Below, piece after piece: positions 1 to 6,069 of a stretch of DNA of 7,121 bases (positions are counted from its first letter, which is position 1; each line of letters begins with the position of its first letter). Source of the DNA: CAVSUR01 sp052143655 (lineage in GTDB: Bacteria; Actinomycetota; Actinomycetes; Streptosporangiales; Streptosporangiaceae); the NCBI GenBank assembly GCA_052143655.1, contig JBKQSL010000155.1:1-7121 (forward strand), given 5' to 3'. The notes beneath the pieces were generated by a model. That model was not told the DNA's origin, did no database searches, and was given only the letters and a program-made list of their open reading frames with translations. A program made the position numbers and the translations under genes.

Positions 1-36
1 GGTGGACGAATCTGGGTCCTCATGCGTGTATAGAGC

Positions 37-534
37 GTGGAAGAGGACCAGCGCGAGTTCGCGGAGTTCTACGCCGCGGCCTGGGGTGACTGCCTGCGGA
101 TCGTCATGATCAGCGTGACTGACCGGCCGCTGGCCGAGGACCTGGTGGCGGAGGCCTTCACCAAGACCTGGGCGTCGTGGCAGAAGGTACGCGGGCTGGC
201 CGAGCCACGAGCGTGGGTCATCCGTACCGCGATGAACGCGCGCGTGTCCTGGTGGCGGCGGCACCGCCTGGAGGTCACGCTGGGCAGCCGGGACACCATG
301 GCGGCCACCAGTCAGGACCTGGCCTTGGATAGCTCCCTGGTGGCCGCGTTGCGGCGGCTGCCGGTCCGGCAGCGCGAGGTGATCGCGCTGCGGCTACTGC
401 TCGACCTGGACACCTGCACCACCGCCGAGATGCTCGGCATTTCCAGCAGCACCGTCACCACCCACCTTCACCGGGCCATCGGCGCGCTGCGCCGCGATAT
501 CCCCGCCCGCGACGATCAGGAGCTGGCGCAGTGA
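37..534 (+). CDS. ECF RNA polymerase sigma factor, SigE-like family
   Basis: This 165-residue protein has the two-domain layout of extracytoplasmic-function sigma factors, which direct RNA polymerase to stress or signal-responsive promoters. Residues about 6-76 look like sigma region 2 (FAEFYAAAW, then AEDLVAEAFTKTWASW and a basic WWRRHR end). Residues about 99-152 look like region 4, with LRRLPVRQREVIALR followed by a helix-turn-helix, TTAEMLGISSSTVTTHLHRA. The start is GTG at 37. It is the first possible start after an in-frame TAG at 31-33, and it leaves region 2 whole. I see no good Shine-Dalgarno sequence. A three-codon ATG-CGT-GTA-TAG frame at 22-33 lies in the same frame just upstream. 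The stop overlaps the start of the next gene (GTGA), so the two are very probably co-translated. No extra C-terminal domain (SnoaL-like, for example) is present. Family membership is secure; the regulon cannot be read from here. Confidence 0.93.
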   Translation: MEEDQREFAEFYAAAWGDCLRIVMISVTDRPLAEDLVAEAFTKTWASWQKVRGLAEPRAWVIRTAMNARVSWWRRHRLEVTLGSRDTMAATSQDLALDSSLVAALRRLPVRQREVIALRLLLDLDTCTTAEMLGISSSTVTTHLHRAIGALRRDIPARDDQELAQ

Positions 535-1163
535 ACAACCACGACACCCTTACCGCAATCAAAGACCGTCTCGCCGAGGTGCGCGACTCCCTTGGGGAGG
601 CACACCCGAGCATCCCGGCTGGCGAGATTATCGCCAGAGCCCGCAGGCGCGGCGTACGCCGCCGCCTGATCCCCGGCATAACCGGAGTGCTGGCACTGGC
701 GGCCGGGGCGGCAGTTGCCGTGACCGCGCTGCTGCCAGCCAGTCATCCGGCCAGCCCCCGGCCCGGCTTCCAGCTGACGGCCTGGACGGTAGTCAAGCAG
801 CCCGGCGGCAATATCAAAGTCACCGTCCACGAGCTGCGCGATCCGGCCGGACTGCAACGCAGGCTCCGCGCAGACGGGGTACCGGCCACGGTCACTTTCC
901 TCGACCGGCAGAACCCGGCGTGTCGCCCGTGGCCGGGCGACGGTGTAATCGGAATGCACACCCTCGCAGGCAATACCTTGTTCAGCAAGGTCTTCCCGTC
1001 GCATCCGGGAGCACCCTCCGGCGTCATAGTGATCCGCCCCTCGGCCCTTCCAAGCGGCGGCGGTGTCCAGCTGGAGGCTGGCTTCGATGGGCATCGGCCT
1101 GGCGCGTTCATAGGAGTCGGGGCCGGTCTGGTGCATGCTAGCCAGCGGTGCACCGGTAGCTGA
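531..1163 (+). CDS. single-pass membrane protein, putative regulator (anti-sigma-like) of the upstream ECF sigma factor
   Basis: This 210-residue protein starts at GTG 531, which overlaps the sigma-factor stop by four bases. Residues 1-45 are a charged, probably cytoplasmic segment with an Arg-rich end (RARRRGVRRR). Residues about 46-69 are one Ala/Val/Leu-rich membrane helix. The remaining ~140 residues would lie outside the membrane and contain only two Cys (131 and 207), which could form a disulfide. This topology (short cytoplasmic N-terminus, one helix, exported sensor-like domain) and the coupling to an ECF gene fit an anti-sigma factor or sigma-associated regulator. The HxxxCxxC zinc motif of ZAS anti-sigma factors is absent, and I do not recognise the exported domain. 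The regulator role is therefore inference from context. That it is a real gene is well supported by the overlap, the membrane helix and the clean reading frame. Confidence 0.8.
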   Translation: MNNHDTLTAIKDRLAEVRDSLGEAHPSIPAGEIIARARRRGVRRRLIPGITGVLALAAGAAVAVTALLPASHPASPRPGFQLTAWTVVKQPGGNIKVTVHELRDPAGLQRRLRADGVPATVTFLDRQNPACRPWPGDGVIGMHTLAGNTLFSKVFPSHPGAPSGVIVIRPSALPSGGGVQLEAGFDGHRPGAFIGVGAGLVHASQRCTGS

Positions 1164-1260
1164 GCGCTCTCCAGTCGAATTACCCGGCGACTCCAGCCGA
1201 AGGACCGCGCATCAAGCCAGCGTGGCGCCTCATAACCAGCGACGGCAGGATAAGCGGCCC

Positions 1261-2337
1261 CTAGGCCGAAGTTACGGCTGGTTCGGTAGGCAGTTTGGTG
1301 CCGGCGAAGCGGACCTGGTTGCGGGTCAGGGTGGCCAGGTGCTCGAGCAGGCCGCGGAAGCTGAAGCATGCAGGTCAGCACGCGGGCTTTGACGCGTTCT
1401 TCCAGGCGATGGAAGACCGGGCGCAGGCCCAGGTCGCCGGCCTTGATGTGGCGGAAGTCCCGCTCGACGTATTTGAGGTTCTTGCTGGCGCTGACCACGG
1501 CGGGGGCGTCCAGTTCGCTGGCGGCGACGGGGGTGCGCAGCACGCAGAACCCGTCGAGGGCGGCTTCCTCATCTTGTACCTGGTGATCACCTTGCCGGCC
1601 TCGACGCCGATCTTCCCGGCGCCGGCGAGCCTGCCGGCCTGGACGCGGGCGATGACCGGGGCCAGCAGCTTCTCGGTGGCGGCCAGCAGCTCCTCCCGGG
1701 TGCGGTCGCGGCCGGCGGCCAGGACAGGGTTGCGGCAGGCGATGAGCCGCTCGCCGGGGAAGTCTTCGGAGGTGATCTCGGCAAGGTCCTGCTGATCGAA
1801 AAGGCTGAGCTGCAGCGGCCCGTCGCCGGCCATGACCATCTGCTCCAGGCCGAAGGTGTCCCGCACTACCTTGACGATCTCGGTGAAGGCGGCCGGGTCG
1901 CCGGTGTTCCCGGGGAGCACCCGGACCGCGACCGGGCGGCCCTCGGGATCGGTGAGCAGCCCGTACTCGATCTGCAGCTTGCCCTTCTTGCCATCGCGGG
2001 AGTAGCCGCGGGCGGCCAGCGGGCAGCACCGGCCCTCCATCCACGAGCCGGACAGGCCGAACAGTGCCATCCGGGACGGGCTGACCGCCGGGGCCAGGTC
2101 CCGCGCCCGGCCCGCCGGGCCCAGCAGGGTGGGCAGCCCCAGCCGGGCGGCCATCGCGTGCACGGCGGCGACGTGGCCGTGCGGCAGCGACCGGGTGATG
2201 GTGACCGCCTCGCCGGCCGGGACCAGCTGCCGGCCCTTGAGTCCCGCGTCGATCCAGTCGATGACGTGGTCCGGCAGGGCGGACAGGCTGGCCACGGTCT
2301 CGTTCTTGACCTTGCCCTCGGACCGGTAGGTGCGCCA
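1261..2337 (-). pseudogene. IS1634-family (IS4-type DDE) transposase, decayed by internal deletions
   Basis: The pieces match IS1634-type transposases in order: EGKVKNETVASLSALP near 2310, RCCPLAARGYSRDGKKGKLQ with YGLLTDPEGRPVAVRV and GNTGDPAAF near 1890-2040, LSLFDQQDLAEI near 1800, DGFCVLRTPV and YVERDFRHIK near 1450-1550, and the C-terminal LATLTRNQVRFAGTKLPTEP ending at a TAG (1261-1263). About 360 codons remain, against the 500-plus usual in the family. From recalled family order, segments are missing at about 2088-2100 and 1818-1826 (both in frame), at about 1570 (frame changes) and at about 1365 (frame returns). The first catalytic Asp, in the family motif [L/Y]-[F/Y]-D-[L/V]-S, is Gly here (codon 2056-2058). 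The residues after the second Asp (GDRGM in the family) are deleted. The Glu of YVERDFRHIK survives in the other frame. The N-terminal ~15-20 residues are replaced by an oxidoreductase remnant. It cannot make active transposase. I could not identify terminal inverted repeats. Confidence 0.88.
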
Positions 2338-2482
2338 GCCGCGATCCAAATAGGAACCCCAGGCGTGCCCGGTAGAGCCCGACGGGCGCGCGGACGAGCC
2401 AGCGGACCCGCAGCAGCCCGGCGGCCCAGGCTGCGATGGCGTCGGCGGCAGGTGAAGAACGCGGCACGCACCGGGGGGTCAC
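2336..2482 (-). pseudogene. N-terminal fragment of a nitroreductase-family deazaflavin (F420)-dependent oxidoreductase
   Basis: Read on the minus strand from a GTG at 2482, the frame gives AADAIAAWAAGLLRVRW followed by LVRAPVGLYRARLGFLFGSRL. I recognise the second part as the characteristic N-terminus of nitroreductase-family deazaflavin-dependent oxidoreductases, where it normally continues into a LMLEHxGRxSGxxRYVVLEV-type segment. Here the match stops at the Leu codon 2336-2338 and the IS1634 transposase takes over in another frame, so only about 40 residues survive and none of the cofactor-binding core. Its own 5' part also abuts a TetR-like fragment. It is non-functional. The identification rests on a short but distinctive motif recalled from the family, not on a search. 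Confidence 0.62.
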
Positions 2483-2627
2483 CGCCGGCGGTCGCCAGGC
2501 CCAGCCGGGCCAGTTCGCCGAGCGCGCGCTCGCTGGCGGCGTGCAGCCTGCGGAACAGGGCGGACGCCGCCGGGCCTCCGGCGATCAGCATCCGCCCGAG
2601 ATAGGCCGGGACTGGGCTGATCGCCAC
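2453..2627 (-). pseudogene. C-terminal domain fragment of a TetR-family regulator
   Basis: From GTG 2627 on the minus strand the frame reads VPAYLGRMLIAGGPAASALF, then RRLHAASERALGELARLGLA and GGDPPVRAAFF. This is the usual ligand-domain pattern of TetR regulators: an R-x-Y-L-R-R-x-L-x-x-GGP-x-x-x-x-LF segment, then a long amphipathic helix, then DPxVRAAFLL. After AAFF the match is lost (TCRRRHRS) and the adjoining frame picks up the oxidoreductase N-terminus. No DNA-binding helix-turn-helix is present upstream, and the frame is closed by TAA near 2672. It is best read as the tail of a regulator fused by deletion to the next gene. TetR regulators often sit beside F420-dependent oxidoreductases, so the two remnants may once have been neighbours; that is inference. 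Confidence 0.5.
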
Positions 2628-2725
2628 GGCAGGCGGCCAGCGAACGGCACACCGTCGTTCAAGATCAACTTACGCTGAGCGGCATTGGGTCCAGGGCGGG
2701 CACTGCCGTAAGTTTTCCGATGCTC

Positions 2726-2779
2726 ATCACCTGGGTGAGTCTACGGATCACCCGGGTAAGCCTGCGGATGACCGTCGGC
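2726..2779. repeat. three iteron-like 14-bp sites at exact 21-bp spacing
   Basis: ATCACCTGGGTGAG (2726-2739) and ATCACCCGGGTAAG (2747-2760) are near-identical and each is close to palindromic: TCACC/GGTGA arms in the first, ACCCGGGT in the second. A degenerate third copy begins at 2768 (ATGACCGTCGGC). The two 7-base linkers are also alike (TCTACGG, CCTGCGG). The 21-bp period is two helical turns, so a regulator dimer could bind the same face repeatedly. The array lies about 160-210 bases upstream of the amidase start. The same bases would also code a heptapeptide-like repeat in a 29-codon frame (ATG 2720 to TGA 2807-2809), but no ribosome-binding site precedes it. The pattern is directly visible; a regulatory role is inference. 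Confidence 0.5.
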
Positions 2780-2852
2780 TCTCATTCCGGGCCGCGCCCA
2801 CGGCCCTGACCAGCGCATGCTGCGGTCCCGGTGTGGCGGCTGAACCGATATA

Positions 2853-2870
2853 GCTTTTCAGCACAAAAGC
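2853..2870. promoter_or_regulatory. inverted repeat in AT-rich promoter region, possible operator
   Basis: GCTTTT and AAAAGC form perfect 6-bp arms around a 6-base loop (CAGCAC). The repeat lies about 65 bases before the amidase start, in an AT-rich island (2841-2930 is about 37% GC by count) inside otherwise very GC-rich DNA. It could be an operator or a small hairpin. It is weak as a terminator, since no long U-tract follows. Confidence 0.35.
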
Positions 2871-2923
2871 ATCTCGTAATTCTTGTTACCTTTTCATCCT
2901 GTTAATGATCAGTCGGATTCTTT

Positions 2924-2929
2924 TATCCT
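2924..2929 (+). promoter_or_regulatory. putative -10 box for leaderless amidase transcript
   Basis: TATCCT fits the actinobacterial -10 pattern TANNNT and ends six bases before the amidase ATG at 2936. That spacing would start transcription at or next to the ATG, giving a leaderless mRNA. This fits the absence of a Shine-Dalgarno sequence before the gene. No good -35 hexamer is visible at 17-18 bases. A second candidate, TTGTTA at 2883-2888 with an AT-rich -10 around 2902-2909, is weaker. Confidence 0.42.
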
Positions 2930-2935
2930 GCCTGC

Positions 2936-4447
2936 ATGCTGACTCCAGATGTGCTCAGCGAGCCGATCGAGGGCTCGGGCCTGACGGCGGGGAGCGCGAC
3001 GGCCGCTGGCCTGGCGGCTGCGCTGGCCGCGGGCACGGTGACTTCGGCCGAGATCACCGCGTTCTATGCCCGGCGGATCGCCCGGCTGAATCCGGAACTG
3101 CGGGCGGTCATCGCCATCAGCCCGGACGCTGCCGAGCATGCCGCTGCGGCCGACGCGGCCCGCGCCGCCGGGTCCGTGGCCGGGCCGCTGGCGGGCATCC
3201 CGGTGCTGATCAAGGACAACATCGCCGTCGCGGGCATGCCGAACACGGCCGGCTCGCCGGCGCTTCCGGCTCCGGCCGCCGCGGACGCGTTCCTGATTGC
3301 CCGGCTGCGGCAGGCCGGGGCGGTGATCCTGGGCAAGGCCAACCTGTCCGAGTGGGCCAACTTCCGGTCCAGCCACTCCAGCAGCGGCTGGTCCACGCTC
3401 GGCGGCCAGGCGGTGAACCCGCACGGCGCTGGCCGCAATCCGTCGGGGTCCAGCTCGGGATCGGCCGTGGCGCTGGCCGCGGGCCTGGCTCCGCTGGCTG
3501 TGGGCACCGAGACCGACGGCTCGATCATCTCGCCCGCCTCGGCCTGCGGGGTCGTCGGCATCAAGCCGACTCTCGGCCTGATCAGCCGCCGCGGCCTCGT
3601 GCCGATCTCGGCCGCGCAGGACATCGCCGGGCCGATGGCCGTCACCGTGGCCGACGCCGCGGCCCTGCTGGGGGGGATGACCGGGGCGGATCCGGCTGAT
3701 CCCAGCACGGCACACGCGGCCGGCCAGCCAGCCGACTACACCGGCTTCCTGGACCCGGCTGCGCTGGACGGCGCCCGGCTGGGGGTCTGGCGCAACCGTG
3801 CCGCCGAGGCAGGCCTGGCGACCGTCGCGCTGCTGGACGCGGCGGCAGCGCGGCTGCGCGCGGCGGGCGCCGAGGTGATCGACCCGGTGCAGCTTGAGGG
3901 CCTGGCGGCGATCGGCGAACCGGAACTCGCCGCGCTGCTCACCGAGTTCCGCCATGACCTCAACGAGTACCTGGCGGGACTGGACGGCGACCACCCGGCA
4001 AGCCTGGCCGAGCTGATCGCGTTCAACCAGCGGCACGCCGACCGGGTACTGGTCCACTTCGGCCAGGACACGTTCGAGCGCGCGGAGGCGACCGGCGGTG
4101 ACCTGTCCGACGCCGGGTACATCCAAGCCCGGGCGGCCGCGACGCGGCTGGCCCGCTACGCGCTGGACGGGGCACTGCGCTGGCACCGGCTCGACGCGGT
4201 GATCGCGCTGTCCTCCAGCCCGGCGTGGCTGACCGACCATGTGCTCGGCGACCGGTATGTGTTCTCCACGTCCGGGCCGGCCGCGGTGGCGGGCTACCCC
4301 GCCGTGTCCGTTCCGGCCGGGCGGGTCAAGGGCCTGCCGGTGGGGCTGACGTTCATGGGCGCGGCGTGCAGCGAGCCGCGGCTCATCGGCCTGGCGCACG
4401 CATTCGAGCTGCTGGCCCCGCCGGGGCCGGGCGCATCCGGGCGATAA
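2936..4447 (+). CDS. amidase signature family protein, peptide-amidase-like
   Basis: This 503-residue protein is of normal length for the amidase signature family, which hydrolyses C-N amide bonds with a Ser-cisSer-Lys triad. Here Lys93 lies in GIPVLIKDNIA, cis-Ser172 in NPSGSSSGSAVALAAG, and the nucleophile Ser196 in GTETDGSIISPAS. The spacings (79 and 24 residues) equal those I recall for the peptide amidase of Stenotrophomonas (Lys123, Ser202, Ser226). Shared stretches such as AGAVILGKANLSEWANFRS and GTETDGSI also point to that branch rather than to GatA. Unlike the secreted Stenotrophomonas enzyme, no signal peptide is visible (the N-terminus is MLTPDVLSEPIEGS), so it is probably cytoplasmic. 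The start at ATG 2936 precedes the conserved AAALAAGTVTSAEIT helix and has a possible leaderless -10 box just upstream. The gene ends 10 bases before mshC. Substrate is unknown; C-terminal peptide amides are one possibility. No catalytic residue is missing. Confidence 0.93.
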   Translation: MLTPDVLSEPIEGSGLTAGSATAAGLAAALAAGTVTSAEITAFYARRIARLNPELRAVIAISPDAAEHAAAADAARAAGSVAGPLAGIPVLIKDNIAVAGMPNTAGSPALPAPAAADAFLIARLRQAGAVILGKANLSEWANFRSSHSSSGWSTLGGQAVNPHGAGRNPSGSSSGSAVALAAGLAPLAVGTETDGSIISPASACGVVGIKPTLGLISRRGLVPISAAQDIAGPMAVTVADAAALLGGMTGADPADPSTAHAAGQPADYTGFLDPAALDGARLGVWRNRAAEAGLATVALLDAAAARLRAAGAEVIDPVQLEGLAAIGEPELAALLTEFRHDLNEYLAGLDGDHPASLAELIAFNQRHADRVLVHFGQDTFERAEATGGDLSDAGYIQARAAATRLARYALDGALRWHRLDAVIALSSSPAWLTDHVLGDRYVFSTSGPAAVAGYPAVSVPAGRVKGLPVGLTFMGAACSEPRLIGLAHAFELLAPPGPGASGR

Positions 4448-4450
4448 CCT
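4445..4450 (+). promoter_or_regulatory. putative -10 box for mshC, overlapping the amidase stop codon
   Basis: TAACCT (preceded by GA) fits TANNNT and ends seven bases before the mshC ATG at 4458, the spacing expected for a leaderless transcript. Its first three bases are the amidase TAA stop. There is no clear Shine-Dalgarno sequence for mshC. No recognisable -35 is seen around 4421-4427, so mshC may instead be read through from the amidase promoter. Confidence 0.35.
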
Positions 4451-4457
4451 GGCGCTC

Positions 4458-5825
4458 ATGGACTCCTGGCGTGATACCGCCGTTCCTGAGCTGCCAGGAC
4501 GCGGCCCGCAGACGATGATCTGGGACACCGCCTCCGGCGGGCTGGCCGCTGCCGCCAGCGGGCCGCGCGCGACGCTGTACGCATGCGGCATCACCCCCTA
4601 CGACGCCACCCACATCGGGCACGCGGCCACCTACGTCGCCTGGGACCTGCTGGTGCGGGCCTGGCGAGATGCCGGCCACGCCGTCACCTACGTGCAGAAC
4701 GTCACCGACGTGGACGACCCGCTGCTCGAGCGCGCCCGGGCCACCGGGGCGGACTGGCGGGAGCTCGCCGACGCGCAGATCGAGCTGTTCCGCTCGGACA
4801 TGGAAGCGCTGCGCGTGCTGCCGCCTGCGCACTATGTCGGCGCCGTTGAGGCGCTGGGCATCATCGGGCAGCTGAACCGGCGGCTGGCCGACCGCGGAGC
4901 GCTGTACGAACTCGACTCCGATGTCTATTTCGCCCGCGCCGCCGATCCGCGGTTCGGCTCGGTGTCGGGGCTCGACCCGGCGACGATGACGAAGCTGGCG
5001 GCTGAGCGCGGCGGCGACCCGGACCGGCCGGGCAAGAAGGACTCGCTTGACCCGCTGGTCTGGCTGGCGCGACGGCCCGGGGAGCCAGCCTGGGATTCAG
5101 AGTTCGGCCCAGGGCGCCCGGGCTGGCATATCGAGTGCGCTGCCATCGCCACCCACTACCTGGGTTCCGCCTTCGACGTGCAGGCCGGCGGCAGTGACCT
5201 GATCTTCCCGCACCATGAGATGAGCGCCTCGCATGCCCGGGTCGCCCTCGGCAACGGCGCGGAGGTCTTCGCCCGCCGGTACGCGCATGCCGGGATGATC
5301 CGGCTGGGCGACGAGAAGATGTCCAAGTCCCTGGGCAACCTGGTGTTCGTCTCCCGGCTGATCGCCGGGGGCGCGGACCCGATGGCGGTCCGCCTCGCGG
5401 TCTTGGCTCACCACTACCGGTCCGACTGGGACTGGACCGACGAGGGCCTGGCCGCGGCCAGGCGGCGGCTGCAGCGCTGGCGGGCGGCCGTGGCCGCGGC
5501 GGCCGCCGGGACGCCGGCGCCGCCCGCCGCGCCAGTCCTGACGGCCGTGCGGGAGCGGCTCGCCAGTGACCTGGACGCACCGGGGGCGCTCGGCGCGCTC
5601 GACCAGTGGGCCGCGGCCGTGCTGACCGCCGCGCACCCCGGCCAGCACAGCGGCAGCGGGCCGACGTCGCCCGGCCCAGCGTCGCCCGGCCCAGCGTCGC
5701 CCGGGCCAGCGTCGCCCGGGCCAGCTGGGGCGTTTCTCAGCGCGGACGGCGCTGCCGAACAGCCCGCCGACGCCGCCCGGCTCATCCGCGCCACGGCAGA
5801 TGCGCTGCTCGGCATCGCCCTGTGA
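4458..5825 (+). CDS. mshC: L-cysteine:1D-myo-inositol 2-amino-2-deoxy-alpha-D-glucopyranoside ligase
   Basis: MshC performs the ATP-dependent joining of cysteine to GlcN-Ins, the third enzymatic step to mycothiol, the main thiol of actinomycetes. It evolved from cysteinyl-tRNA synthetase. The sequence shows the MshC N-terminus (MDSWRDTAVPELPGRGP), YACGITPYDATHIGHAATYV with the HIGH motif at 52-55, YVQNVTDVDDPLLERA, the MshC-type KLAAERGGDPDRPGKKDSLDP segment (179-199), WHIECAAIATHYLG, FPHHEMSASHA, and the KMSKS loop (287-291). Likely zinc ligands are Cys43, Cys227 and His252. The anticodon-binding domain of CysRS is missing, as expected for MshC. At 455 residues it is longer than the usual ~410-420. 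The excess is a low-complexity Pro/Ser/Gly/Ala stretch (about 392-427) built on a 15-bp repeat, placed before the conserved last helix ARLIRATADALLGIAL. Catalytic parts look complete. Confidence 0.97.
   Translation: MDSWRDTAVPELPGRGPQTMIWDTASGGLAAAASGPRATLYACGITPYDATHIGHAATYVAWDLLVRAWRDAGHAVTYVQNVTDVDDPLLERARATGADWRELADAQIELFRSDMEALRVLPPAHYVGAVEALGIIGQLNRRLADRGALYELDSDVYFARAADPRFGSVSGLDPATMTKLAAERGGDPDRPGKKDSLDPLVWLARRPGEPAWDSEFGPGRPGWHIECAAIATHYLGSAFDVQAGGSDLIFPHHEMSASHARVALGNGAEVFARRYAHAGMIRLGDEKMSKSLGNLVFVSRLIAGGADPMAVRLAVLAHHYRSDWDWTDEGLAAARRRLQRWRAAVAAAAAGTPAPPAAPVLTAVRERLASDLDAPGALGALDQWAAAVLTAAHPGQHSGSGPTSPGPASPGPASPGPASPGPAGAFLSADGAAEQPADAARLIRATADALLGIAL
5666..5725. repeat. 4 x 15-bp tandem repeat inside mshC
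   Basis: Four consecutive 15-bp units: GTCGCCCGGCCCAGC twice, then GTCGCCCGGGCCAGC twice, differing only by one silent C/G change at the tenth base. In the mshC frame they code a (SPGPA)n linker at residues about 404-423, between the helical C-terminal domain and its last helix. The pairing of variants (two and two) suggests stepwise duplication. Confidence 0.93.
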
Positions 5826-5826
5826 C

Positions 5827-5866
5827 AGCGGGCTGCCCGGCGCGCGAGACCGCGGCCGGGCCCGCT
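5827..5866 (+). terminator. GC-rich hairpin just after mshC stop, possible terminator
   Basis: AGCGGGC at 5827 pairs with GCCCGCT ending at 5866, and CCGGC pairs with GCCGG inside it, leaving a three-base bulge. The hairpin begins two bases after the mshC TGA. A second perfect 12-bp palindrome, GCGGGGCCCCGC, follows at 5873-5884. No T-tract follows either one, so this is the U-less type sometimes proposed for GC-rich actinomycetes. The rest of the 5885-6069 spacer shows no gene or clear promoter. Confidence 0.35.
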
Positions 5867-6069
5867 TCCGCTGCGGGGCCCCGCTGTGCTGCCCCAGCGC
5901 GACCTGATCGCTGCTGACCCCGGCGGCTGACCCAGGCGTCTGGCCCCGCCTGACCGCCCGGGGGGCGCAGGGCAACCGGAATGGCGCAGCTGTGCATGCC
6001 GCCGGAGCTGTCCACAGGGCGCCGGTAAGCGCGTCGCGGCGGGCATACCCGCGCGCCGAGCCTGGGCAC

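Noticed and set aside
1164..1260. Terminal inverted repeat or downstream end of the IS
   Set aside because: No sequence here matches the other side of the transposase remnant, whose end appears deleted, so no IS boundary can be drawn.
743..2482. 579-codon open frame on the minus strand
   Set aside because: It is a composite of the oxidoreductase remnant, out-of-frame transposase DNA, one in-frame transposase segment and antisense of the membrane-protein gene. Its Arg/Gly/Pro-rich composition is typical of a GC-rich shadow frame.
2720..2809. 29-codon small gene (MLITWVSLR...) on the plus strand
   Set aside because: No ribosome-binding site or promoter is evident and no family is recognised. 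The internal repetition is equally explained by the 21-bp DNA repeat.
2909..4594. 561-codon open frame on the minus strand
   Set aside because: It lies antisense to a clearly recognisable amidase, and its translation shows no domain.
6009..6019. DnaA-box-like CTGTCCACAG
   Set aside because: It is a single imperfect match without clustering, AT-rich DNA or dnaA/dnaN nearby, so an origin is not supported.
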